Source: a virus. Taken from it: 28,648 bases of DNA. The notes beneath the pieces are model-generated. The model saw nothing but the letters and a program-made list of their open reading frames with translations, was not told the DNA's origin and searched no databases. Where the stretch lies: the IMG/VR virus record IMGVR_UViG_3300032087_004783, positions 1-28,648 of that record, one strand, 5' to 3'. Shown here piece after piece: positions 22,601-28,648 of the stretch. Position numbers and translations under genes: made by a program. The first letter of the stretch is position 1, and every line of letters starts with the position of its first letter.

Positions 22601-22808
22601 AGAATCCTTTCTGTATGCTCCTGGCTCGCTGGTCAAGACGAGGAAGCAGATCTACTCGGCGGATCCACCGCAAGTTATTGCCGAAGGTACAGTAGGGCTT
22701 GTGTTGTGTGGTCCAAAAGTAAACTATAGAAACCATTGTCAAGTGCAGTTCACGGGTTTGGGCGAGCCATGGTGGGTAAATTACGCCGAGATTGAGCCGC
22801 ATTTGTAA
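22584..22808 (+). CDS. SH3-like small barrel protein, dispersed member (74 aa)
   Basis: It overlaps the hydrolase end by 17 bases. After a 12-residue lead, strands read APGSLVKTR, VGLVLCG, HCQVQFTGLG and WWVNYAEIEP. Trp-Trp in the last strand is unusual for the family. Confidence 0.72.
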   Translation: MPTKTKESFLYAPGSLVKTRKQIYSADPPQVIAEGTVGLVLCGPKVNYRNHCQVQFTGLGEPWWVNYAEIEPHL

Positions 22809-22821
22809 AAAAATGTTCGGA

Positions 22822-22851
22822 TTAAGCTAAACATCTTTTGTGATATATATT
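22822..22851 (+). promoter_or_regulatory. weak candidate promoter
   Basis: TTAAGC (22822-22827) and TATATT (22846-22851, 18-base spacer) lie in a very AT-rich 74-base gap, followed by AAGGAGGG (22866-22873) and the ATG at 22883. The gap also has ATGTT/AACAT arms (22813-22834), too weak to call a terminator. Confidence 0.35.
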
Positions 22852-22882
22852 AATATAAATGTTATAAGGAGGGTGCTACCCA

Positions 22883-23176
22883 ATGACAAACAAACAACTT
22901 GTGAATTATACTTTGATTTATGAAGAGTACGTGACAGATGCGGCGAAGGATGGGCTGGAGATGCCTAGGTTGTATGCTGATCTTACTCCCGAGATGAAGC
23001 GGTTTGTTGAGGAGTTAGTTGACTATGGCGCTAAGCAGGCTGTTGAAGCAGTACTGGATCCTGAGGTGATGGAGTCCACGGCGGAGCTAGCAGCGGACAT
23101 GGGCACACAGCTTTATCAGTTTGCTAATATGATTCGTAGTCATGGACATACGGTAATGCCGTCTGACGATGGCTGA
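22883..23176 (+). CDS. helical hypothetical protein (97 aa)
   Basis: The ATG lies 9 bases after a strong AAGGAGGG. Acidic and helical throughout (YADLTPEMKRFVEELVDYGAKQ, AELAADMGTQLYQFANMI). No family is recognised. It overlaps the next gene by 8 bases. Confidence 0.68.
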   Translation: MTNKQLVNYTLIYEEYVTDAAKDGLEMPRLYADLTPEMKRFVEELVDYGAKQAVEAVLDPEVMESTAELAADMGTQLYQFANMIRSHGHTVMPSDDG

Positions 23177-23468
23177 TTTTTCCCCAGGAGACCTGCTGTA
23201 TATTTCGGTTTTGAAAAGTGGCATGACTCTCGTCAAGTACGATTCTAAATACGATTCAGAAGATTATCTCAAAGAAAGGTATCATGAGTTTAGGCTTGAG
23301 GAGAGACGCTACAATCCTTATTCAATAAGCATGGGATATTGTTGGTGTCTGATCGAATCAGTGACAAGGAATGAATTAGGGCAAGCAGTAGATTATGGAC
23401 TGATCATCAATGGTCAGAAATATAAATGTAGAGCCAAACTGGCAGAGAGGTATATGTTTAAGTTATGA
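23169..23468 (+). CDS. extended SH3-like barrel protein (99 aa)
   Basis: It begins ADFSPGDLLYI, matching the array family's first strand, but has a 40-residue charged insertion (SEDYLKERYHEFRLEERRY) before CWCLIESV, DYGLIINGQ and AERYMFKL. It is probably a diverged family member; this is less certain than for the shorter ones. Confidence 0.65.
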   Translation: MADFSPGDLLYISVLKSGMTLVKYDSKYDSEDYLKERYHEFRLEERRYNPYSISMGYCWCLIESVTRNELGQAVDYGLIINGQKYKCRAKLAERYMFKL

Positions 23469-23677
23469 GTGAAATAAAACCAAATTGGAAGTGTAGTGCA
23501 GAGGGTCCACAGAATAATGGACTGCTAGAAGCTTGTGGGTTTGAATATTATTTTGATCCCAGTGTTTTTTCGAGCCCGCACTGCCCGAAGTGTGGCTCTC
23601 GGATGGACTGGGTCTCGACTGGTCTTTCGGTTTCTCAGTTGCTCCAGAAAGGTCTCAAAGATTTTGAGCGAAAATAA
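23465..23677 (+). CDS. zinc-ribbon protein (70 aa)
   Basis: Cys10 and Cys24 in WKCSAEGP and EACGFEYYF, then C-P-K-C (41-44) with GSRMDW, form a likely four-Cys ribbon. A short C-terminal helix follows. Such ribbons occur in phage transcription and replication accessory proteins. The start overlaps the previous stop (ATGAG). Confidence 0.7.
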   Translation: MSEIKPNWKCSAEGPQNNGLLEACGFEYYFDPSVFSSPHCPKCGSRMDWVSTGLSVSQLLQKGLKDFERK

Positions 23678-23978
23678 AAAACCCCTGCGCAAAGATCGCA
23701 GGCGGGCTAAAAAGAAAAACCACAAGCTAACTAAGCGACATATTGAGATGATACGCTCTCAAAAAGGCAAGATGTCTGTTCGAGAGATCTCCAAGTGGTT
23801 TGCCAGAGAAACACACTACATTTATAAATGTTCTCCAACGATGGTTCACTACATTCTGACGGAGAAATATCATAAACCCAAAGAAAGTAAAATCTCTATC
23901 TACGATCTGATTGAGGACGGCAAGATCGACGAGGAAGAACTTCTTAATCTAGATCCGAAGGATGTGAACTATGAATGA
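23664..23978 (+). CDS. basic HTH-like DNA-binding protein (104 aa)
   Basis: The frame opens with TTG at 23664 (AAAGG 11 bases upstream); no ATG occurs before residue 29. A strongly basic N-terminus (KPLRKDRRRAKKKNHKLTKR) leads into a resolvase/sigma-type HTH: HIEMIRSQKGKMSVREISKWF, then SPTMVHYIL. The C-terminus is acidic. It probably binds DNA; target unknown. Confidence 0.65.
   Translation: MSENKKPLRKDRRRAKKKNHKLTKRHIEMIRSQKGKMSVREISKWFARETHYIYKCSPTMVHYILTEKYHKPKESKISIYDLIEDGKIDEEELLNLDPKDVNYE
23684..23702 (-). terminator. terminator-like hairpin read on the minus strand
   Basis: CCTGCG (23684-23689) and CGCAGG (23697-23702) are perfect arms around a 7-base loop. On the + strand the hairpin is followed by CGGGCTAAAAAG, not T. 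On the minus strand it is followed by GGTTTTTTATTTT, a good terminator tail. It could block antisense transcription, but it lies in coding sequence and may be chance. Confidence 0.35.
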
Positions 23979-24114
23979 AAAATTTGATGCGCTTTATGCT
24001 GCCTTTGAAAAGCTGGAAGAAGCTTGCGGCATGATGTATGAGCTTGTCCTACAGCACAATTACAGAATCTCTGAGCTTGAAGAGGCTCTGAAAAAAGAAG
24101 ACGAAAGTTGTTAA
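23971..24114 (+). CDS. small coiled-coil protein (47 aa)
   Basis: The ATG overlaps the previous stop by 8 bases. Entirely helical and acidic (KFDALYAAFEKLEEACGM, HNYRISELEEALKKED). Too short for any family assignment. The TAA stop is just before promoter copy 4. Confidence 0.6.
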   Translation: MNEKFDALYAAFEKLEEACGMMYELVLQHNYRISELEEALKKEDESC

Positions 24115-24120
24115 AATAAT

Positions 24121-24151
24121 TTGACAGCTTGTGTTAATCTGATAATATAGC
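24121..24151 (+). promoter_or_regulatory. sigma70-like promoter, copy 4
   Basis: TTGACA at 24121-24126, 14 bases, then GATAATATAGC at 24141-24151. The box layout matches the other cassettes, but the leader is longer (about 20 bases) and the ribosome site is AAAGGAG (24167-24173). It drives the ParB-like and methyltransferase genes. Confidence 0.78.
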
Positions 24152-24178
24152 ACATAACCTCTCAGTAAAGGAGAAAAT

Positions 24179-25549
24179 ATGAGTGGTGCAAATCTTTCTA
24201 CAGCTATCGTCGATTGGCGAGAGCTTTTTTCTAATCACAAGAAGGCAATTGCCGATGCCATCAAGGCAGGACACGATGATCCAACGCTAGCGGAGAATCG
24301 TGAACAAGTTGGCTGTATGCTGCGCTTCAAGATGGAAGACGACCGAGGAATCTTTTGTCAGTTCTTTAATGAATATGGTAAGGTCGATCCCAATAAGTTG
24401 ACTGAAAGCCAAGTTCGCAAGTATGAAGTTGATGAGCAGCAGGTGCAGGTACTTAAGGATAGCCTTTTGTCCTGCGGCAAGTTGTTCCAGCCAATCATTA
24501 CCCTGCGAATCTCGGACAAGTCGGAAAAGACTCTCCATGGTCACCACCGACTGGAAGCTTGGAAGTTAGCTTTCCCCAAGAAGGATATTCCTCGTTACGT
24601 TCTGGACGCTGAAATGCTGGAAGAGCTTGACGACGGGTCCTACGTACAAGCTGATAAGGTTGCTTATCGCCGCCTGCGCAGCACCGTTGCTCCTAATCCG
24701 CCTAACAAGAACTTGCAGTACAACATGGATGACGTTGCTAACCAGTTAGGACAAGCTGTCAAGCTTGATCCAACTTTGGGCGGACTCAAGGGCGCATCGG
24801 ATGCCATGACTCTTGATGTCTTGTCGGACTGGATGAAGATCTGGCACCCAGTCCAGTACCCAAATAATAATGGGGGCACTCACACGAAGATCCTTAACAA
24901 GTATAAGGAAGGTGACGCTTCTACGAAGGTCAAGAAGTCGAATGATGAAAATGCCATCATCGGACGCCTTGCTAAGGCTGGTTGGGATACTGAGTTCAAG
25001 AAGCCTGGCGAGAAGAAGGATAAGACTTGGCTCGATTGGTATGATAGCGACCGCAAGGTTATCATGGGCAAGGTAGGTTGGCGAGAAAAGAATGAGCCTA
25101 TGACGGCAAAATTCATGGAGCTAATCTCAAACTGGCTTGTCAAGGATCTAAACTGGGAAAGCAATAGTCGTTACGATAAGCTGCGTGAGTACCAGAAGGA
25201 GGGCTGCACTGAGATCAACCTCTACATCGACATCTATACCAAGCGAAAAGGCTTCACAGCAAACCTTCCGTCGCTCAAAGCTGATCGCAAGCAGGCTCTG
25301 GAAGCGGTCAAGAACATCAACGAAATTCTGTACAAGGCTGGTGTCCCCTTCCAAGTCACTCAGGTCTTGTTCCCTGATCAGTTGACTGACAAGAATGATG
25401 TTGCAAAGGTCGAGAAGATCGCTCGCTACTCTGGAAAGAAGGCATCGAAACTAGCTGCCAAGAATGACATCCAAAAGCGATCCAGCACCTTGCGTGAGGC
25501 GCTTTTGGGTCTACCAGAGGAACCCCTGTACGGCACCAAGGAAAACTAA
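24179..25549 (+). CDS. ParB/Srx-fold domain protein (456 aa)
   Basis: Residues 78-127 hold the ParB-like core: VRKYEVDEQQVQVLKDSLLS, GKLFQPIITL, and LHGHHRLEAW (119-128) with the family's G-x-x-R-x-x-A signature. ParB-fold domains bind DNA, hydrolyse CTP or act as nucleases; which applies here is unknown. The remaining 300 residues are Lys-rich and not recognised, with W-rich segments near 300. It is encoded two genes before a DNA methyltransferase, a pairing frequent in phages and mobile elements. Confidence 0.85.
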   Translation: MSGANLSTAIVDWRELFSNHKKAIADAIKAGHDDPTLAENREQVGCMLRFKMEDDRGIFCQFFNEYGKVDPNKLTESQVRKYEVDEQQVQVLKDSLLSCGKLFQPIITLRISDKSEKTLHGHHRLEAWKLAFPKKDIPRYVLDAEMLEELDDGSYVQADKVAYRRLRSTVAPNPPNKNLQYNMDDVANQLGQAVKLDPTLGGLKGASDAMTLDVLSDWMKIWHPVQYPNNNGGTHTKILNKYKEGDASTKVKKSNDENAIIGRLAKAGWDTEFKKPGEKKDKTWLDWYDSDRKVIMGKVGWREKNEPMTAKFMELISNWLVKDLNWESNSRYDKLREYQKEGCTEINLYIDIYTKRKGFTANLPSLKADRKQALEAVKNINEILYKAGVPFQVTQVLFPDQLTDKNDVAKVEKIARYSGKKASKLAAKNDIQKRSSTLREALLGLPEEPLYGTKEN

Positions 25550-25810
25550 ATGAAAAAGATTATTCATGTGAATCAGCATGTGATTAGGTCTAACACGAAG
25601 CACGGGACTGACAAACCCGTGCTGACTGTTAAGACTTATAAGCAGAATGATTATGCTCACGAGGCTATCGTAAGGACCAAGGACGGAGTTGAGCTAGCTC
25701 GTGTTATTTATAGTCCCCATAAGCCGCTAAGTTGTGGTGCCAGGGTGTGGATGGAAACTGATACTGACACGACAGATGTTGAGCTTGTAGTGAGAGAACA
25801 AGATGATTGA
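25550..25810 (+). CDS. conserved small phage protein (86 aa)
   Basis: The sequence KKIIHVNQHVIRSNTK, VLTVKTYKQNDYAHEAIV, and VIYSPHKPLSCGARVWMET is highly characteristic of a short protein I have seen in cyanophage-like and other aquatic phage genomes, unnamed in function. Mainly beta. It starts directly after the ParB-like stop and overlaps the methyltransferase by 8 bases. Confidence 0.75.
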   Translation: MKKIIHVNQHVIRSNTKHGTDKPVLTVKTYKQNDYAHEAIVRTKDGVELARVIYSPHKPLSCGARVWMETDTDTTDVELVVREQDD

Positions 25811-26546
25811 TCTACAGGTTCGTGATTGTTTAGAATACCTGAGCGGAATTGAAGATAATTCTGTTGATCTGGTTATTGTTGATCCCCCTTACTTTGAAAT
25901 TATCAAAGATGCTTGGGATAATCAATGGGACTCCGAAGAGGATTATCTTAATTGGTGCCGCCAGTGGACAGCAGAATGCTTCCGAGTGCTCAAGCCAGGC
26001 AAATGCTTCTACGTTTGGGGTACGACTAAACAAGATACTTTCCTGCGTTACAAGCTGAATGTTCTGAACAGTATGCCTGATGCTCATTATCAAAACTGGA
26101 TCATTTGGGCGTATGATTGGGGCGGTAGAACTAAAAAGAAATTCCCACGTAAGCATGAGGACCTCTTGATGTACTCTAAGGGAAAAGAGTTCCCATTTTA
26201 TGCTGATGAGGTACGTGTGCCATACAAGATGGCAAAGAGCGTTCGCAAGGGAAAAGAACTAAATGCCCTGGGTAAAATCCCCACTGACGTGTGGATCAAG
26301 AACAACCACACCACAAGCAAAGAGTACGCTGGCTGGCACTCAACACAAAAACCAATTAAATTATTGGAAAGAATTATAAAAGCGCATACACAGCCTGGGG
26401 AAATTGTGCTAGACTGCTTTAGCGGGTCTGGATCAACCATGATCGCTGCCAATAACTTGGGCAGGTCTTTTATGGGGTGTGAAACAGACCAAGAGTATTG
26501 TGATAAATCTTTAGAGAGACTTGAAACCCTCTCAGTTGTTAGGTAA
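25803..26546 (+). CDS. beta-class DNA methyltransferase (N6-adenine or N4-cytosine)
   Basis: The order of motifs is DPPY (27-30) first, then the target-recognition region, then STQKP (180-184) and the SAM-binding DCFSGSG (204-210), which defines the beta class. The 247-residue length is typical of solitary phage methylases. DPPY allows adenine-N6 or cytosine-N4 methylation. No cognate nuclease is adjacent, so it is probably an orphan enzyme for DNA protection or regulation. Confidence 0.92.
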   Translation: MIDLQVRDCLEYLSGIEDNSVDLVIVDPPYFEIIKDAWDNQWDSEEDYLNWCRQWTAECFRVLKPGKCFYVWGTTKQDTFLRYKLNVLNSMPDAHYQNWIIWAYDWGGRTKKKFPRKHEDLLMYSKGKEFPFYADEVRVPYKMAKSVRKGKELNALGKIPTDVWIKNNHTTSKEYAGWHSTQKPIKLLERIIKAHTQPGEIVLDCFSGSGSTMIAANNLGRSFMGCETDQEYCDKSLERLETLSVVR

Positions 26547-26556
26547 GGAGAAAACA

Positions 26557-26736
26557 ATGACTAACAATGTAACAAACAAATGGGAAGAGTTGAAGGCTCT
26601 GGTCGAATCTTTGGAGGAAGATGTCCAGAAGAATGCCACTGGCAATAAGGCTGCTGGGACTCGTGCTCGCAAGGGTTTGCGAACCCTGAAGGCAACTGCT
26701 GCTGAACTGGTCAAATTGACCCTAGGAAAGGAATAA
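26557..26736 (+). CDS. histone H1-like protein, Hc1 type (59 aa)
   Basis: The sequence KWEELKALVESLEEDVQKN followed by TGNKAAGTRARKGLRTLKA closely matches the N-terminal part of bacterial Hc1-type histone H1-like proteins, which share NKAAGTR(A/V)RK. Two basic helices suggest DNA binding. The long Lys/Ala tail of chlamydial Hc1 is absent. The start is the ATG after AAGGAG. A role in compacting host or phage DNA is inferred. Confidence 0.78.
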   Translation: MTNNVTNKWEELKALVESLEEDVQKNATGNKAAGTRARKGLRTLKATAAELVKLTLGKE

Positions 26737-26737
26737 C

Positions 26738-27046
26738 ATGAAACTCAAGTTCCATTGGGCAGAGAAATATGAGGTCATCCGAGAGTACCCATCTTTTGAG
26801 TTGGACACTAAGGACTTTCCCGAGCTTGAACTAGAAATGCTTCAAGTACATAATGCTGGCAGTGCTCCTGAGCGTGAACAAGCGCTCGATGCTTTGGAAT
26901 ACAAGATGCACCAAGTTCAACCAGAAGGAGGCGAGACCATTTTCGAAATGTTTGGTCCATATGATCATGACAAGTTTGAGGCGTCTCAGGTGCATATGGT
27001 CAGTGATGAAATTGGCTCACTTGTGCTGACGGAGGACGAAGAATAA
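26738..27046 (+). CDS. acidic hypothetical protein (102 aa)
   Basis: Strand-rich N-terminus (KLKFHWAEKYEVIREYPSFEL), helical centre (EREQALDALEYKMHQV), and an acidic C-terminus. Shares one base with the next ATG (TAATG). No family is recognised. Confidence 0.65.
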   Translation: MKLKFHWAEKYEVIREYPSFELDTKDFPELELEMLQVHNAGSAPEREQALDALEYKMHQVQPEGGETIFEMFGPYDHDKFEASQVHMVSDEIGSLVLTEDEE

Positions 27047-27564
27047 TGGATACAACTAAGAGTTTCATTAAGGTGCATAACTTTGGCGTAGACGCTGACG
27101 AGTTCTTTCGGTTTGACTACTCGACAAATGATAGCGACTTGCTGTCTGAGCTTGTGCCCAACTACGACATGTGGGGCGACATTGGCTGGATGGAGCTTGA
27201 AGAATATGAGTATGACGAGCGGAACCAAGTAGCAAATATCATTCTGGAAACGAAATGGGCTGCACCTATCCAGTGGCTCCAAGAAGCTAGCAAAAGAATC
27301 CCTTACTTTGAGAATAGGTTGATCACTATGACAACCATTCAGAAGGATGAAACTCTTGTAACTGGAGTGGCTGTTATGGATGGTGAGGTTTTGCAAAACA
27401 AGCCGATCTTCAGCATGTCTTCAGAGGATGTTGGCAAGCATTATGATGATAGTTTTGAAGAATATGATCTAGACAATCTAGATAATCAAATTTGGGATTC
27501 CATTAGTAAATTTGTGGATGTCTGTGAACAATTTTACCTTGACGAGGAGGAAGAAAATGACTAA
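27046..27564 (+). CDS. acidic protein, possible relative of the 1245 gene product (172 aa)
   Basis: A strongly acidic protein with IILETKWAAPIQWLQEASKRIP near 65-86, comparable to the SAWDAPELGLCWLAEQL segment of the protein at 1245 and to the TAWSPP...L segment of Api92/YubB ferredoxin-like proteins. Other parts are not recognisably shared. High acidity could indicate a DNA-mimic; that is speculation. Confidence 0.6.
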   Translation: MDTTKSFIKVHNFGVDADEFFRFDYSTNDSDLLSELVPNYDMWGDIGWMELEEYEYDERNQVANIILETKWAAPIQWLQEASKRIPYFENRLITMTTIQKDETLVTGVAVMDGEVLQNKPIFSMSSEDVGKHYDDSFEEYDLDNLDNQIWDSISKFVDVCEQFYLDEEEEND

Positions 27565-28006
27565 CGTCGTAAAAAGTGGGGACACTGTTACTATCCATTA
27601 CAAAGGTACTTTCAATGATGGTACCGAGTTTGATAGCTCTTATTCAAAGGGCGAGCCGATGACCGTCACCGTTGGGACGGGACAACTTATCAGTGGCTTT
27701 GACAAGGCGCTCGATGGTATGGAGGAGGGTGAGACAAAGTCGATCTCTTTGACGCCAGATGAGGCTTATGGAGATGCTAACCCTGAAAACACAACGGACC
27801 TTGAGAAAAATCTATTCCCAGAGGATTTTGAGTTTACTGAAGGTCGAGTCGTGCCCCTTATGGGACCAGGAGGACAGCAGTTCTTGGCAACGATCACGGA
27901 GAGCAATGATGATGTTGTTACTTTCGATCTGAACCACCCAATGGCTGGCAAAGAACTGAACTTTGATATCGAAGTTCTATCGATCGCTGAGAGCACAGAA
28001 GAATGA
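27557..28006 (+). CDS. SlyD-like FKBP-type peptidyl-prolyl isomerase (149 aa)
   Basis: FKBP core: GDTVTIHYKGTFNDGTEFDSS (8-28) and GQLISGFDKALDGMEEGETKS (42-62), then LTPDEAYGD and an inserted IF-type flap domain (about 70-130), ending NHPMAGKELNFDIEVL. This is the SlyD/archaeal FKBP layout, which combines prolyl isomerisation with holdase activity. The His-rich metal-binding tail of E. coli SlyD is absent. It may assist phage protein folding with GroEL. The ATG follows GAGGAGGAAG. Confidence 0.9.
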   Translation: MTNVVKSGDTVTIHYKGTFNDGTEFDSSYSKGEPMTVTVGTGQLISGFDKALDGMEEGETKSISLTPDEAYGDANPENTTDLEKNLFPEDFEFTEGRVVPLMGPGGQQFLATITESNDDVVTFDLNHPMAGKELNFDIEVLSIAESTEE

Positions 28007-28134
28007 AGATGATTCTGGCACGAACATTGTTTCTTCTTGCCAGAGTTTTTCTAAAGAGGGGGATGCTCCTGGGACAATGGTTCCAGAACAAGGGCATCCT
28101 CCTCTTGGCTGGTACGAAGGTAAACAATGAATAA
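28003..28134 (+). CDS. small basic hydrophobic peptide (43 aa)
   Basis: The ATG overlaps the FKBP stop (ATGA). The sequence is hydrophobic and Arg/Lys-spaced (MILARTLFLLARVFLKRGM, LLGQWFQNKGILLLAGT), suggesting an amphipathic membrane-active helix. Supported by packing (it fills the gap between genes and overlaps the next by 8 bases) but by no homology. Confidence 0.5.
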   Translation: MKMILARTLFLLARVFLKRGMLLGQWFQNKGILLLAGTKVNNE

Positions 28135-28336
28135 AAATGTTGATCACCCTGTTCACTACAATGAGGGAATCGAAGCCATCGATGTGATCGAAAGCTGGGA
28201 TCTCAACTTCCACGTAGGCAATGTCATTAAGTACATGCTTCGTGCCCCATACAAGGGAGAACATATCCAGGACTTGGAAAAGGCTAAGTGGTACCTCGAT
28301 CGACACATAGAAAATATTAGGAAATCACAAACTTGA
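28127..28336 (+). CDS. DUF3310 protein (69 aa)
   Basis: VDHPVHYNEGIEAIDVIESW, FHVGNVIKYMLRA and DLEKAKWYLDRHI match the DUF3310 family throughout, which is common in phages and sometimes labelled nucleotide kinase-like without proof. Full length. The stop overlaps the next gene's TTG (TTGA). Confidence 0.88.
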   Translation: MNKNVDHPVHYNEGIEAIDVIESWDLNFHVGNVIKYMLRAPYKGEHIQDLEKAKWYLDRHIENIRKSQT

Positions 28337-28648
28337 CAGTAAGACTTATTTCATACTCGCAGGTTCCCGACGGATCTGAGCTTGATCTTAATGATGTTCA
28401 GGAACTGATTGCGTATTGTGCAAGGGTAAGTAACCCCAGCAACCAAATGAACAAGGAAACCTCTGAGCGTTTGATCAAATACCTGATCAAACATGCTCAC
28501 TGGTCGCCACTTGAGATGGTGAATGCTTGCCTGGAAATCAATACGACCAGAGATATCGCTCACCAGATTGTTCGGCACCGCTCCTTTGCTTTTCAGGAGT
28601 TCAGTCAGCGGTATGCTAACCCAAAGGAGATGGGCGACATGTTCGTTT
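28333..28648 (+). CDS. thyX: flavin-dependent thymidylate synthase ThyX, N-terminal part
   Basis: The enzyme makes dTMP from dUMP with methylene-tetrahydrofolate and FAD/NADPH. The visible 105 residues include SNP near 37, HAHWSPLEM (near 60) and the diagnostic ThyX motif RHRSFAFQEFSQRY near 86-99, where the usual form is RHR-x7-S. The gene runs off the window. The start is TTG in a TTGA overlap with the previous stop. With dUTPase it gives the phage its own dUTP-to-dTMP route. Confidence 0.92.
   Translation, partial: MTVRLISYSQVPDGSELDLNDVQELIAYCARVSNPSNQMNKETSERLIKYLIKHAHWSPLEMVNACLEINTTRDIAHQIVRHRSFAFQEFSQRYANPKEMGDMFV

Noticed and set aside
28333-28357. TTGACA with a CATACT downstream, resembling the promoter cassettes
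   Set aside because: The spacer is only 13 bases and the layout G-x-T-A-x-T-A-T-A is missing. TTG here is the ThyX start codon.

Overview
The window looks like part of the genome of a large, virulent tailed bacteriophage, probably from an aquatic environment. I infer this from gene content and architecture: every supported gene is on the + strand, genes abut or overlap by 4-14 bases, many genes encode fewer than 100 residues, and replication, nucleotide, chaperone and lysis functions are mixed with unrecognised small proteins. No tRNA, integrase or transposase is visible. Promoters are sigma70-like, so the host is a bacterium, but nothing identifies it.

Layout. 1-2.4 kb: the C-terminal part of a DnaE-type DNA polymerase III alpha subunit, two small proteins and a dUTPase. 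2.4-5.8 kb: a tandem array of about 15 very small SH3-like/KOW-like beta-barrel proteins carrying a G-D-L-V motif, several joined by identical 14-base overlaps and direct repeats. This is the most unusual part of the window. 5.8-8.0 kb: a conserved phage protein, a zinc-ribbon protein, an IMP dehydrogenase/GMP reductase-like enzyme and a sigma-region-4-like HTH protein. 8.0-12.5 kb: acidic repeat-bearing proteins, a P-loop kinase, an L,D-transpeptidase-like protein and a large predicted PD-(D/E)XK nuclease. 12.5-14.9 kb: a Dam-type adenine methylase and GroEL, closed by a strong terminator.

14.9-16.0 kb: four small membrane proteins, one with an HEXXH motif. 16.0-21.8 kb: two larger proteins with C-terminal copies of the SH3-like domain, three further or related small genes, glutaredoxin, a ClpP-like protease, a lytic transglycosylase, a two-helix holin candidate and a YkuK-like RNase H-fold protein. 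21.8-22.8 kb: a more GC-rich gene, a terminator, a promoter and a permuted papain-like hydrolase with no obvious start codon. 22.8-28.6 kb: small proteins, a ParB-like protein paired with a beta-class DNA methyltransferase, an Hc1-type histone H1-like peptide, a SlyD-like FKBP prolyl isomerase, a DUF3310 protein and the N-terminal part of ThyX.

How it fits together. dUTPase, ThyX, glutaredoxin, the IMPDH-like enzyme and the polymerase form a nucleotide-supply and replication set. GroEL, the FKBP and the ClpP-like protease form a protein-folding and turnover set. Two adenine/cytosine-type methyltransferases could modify phage DNA, one of them coupled to a predicted nuclease. Transglycosylase, L,D-transpeptidase-like and papain-like proteins act on the cell envelope. 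Three near-identical promoter cassettes (2394, 3635, 15980) and a fourth looser copy (24121) start separate transcription units. The 21 or so SH3-like paralogs have no known function and are the best candidate for an undescribed system.
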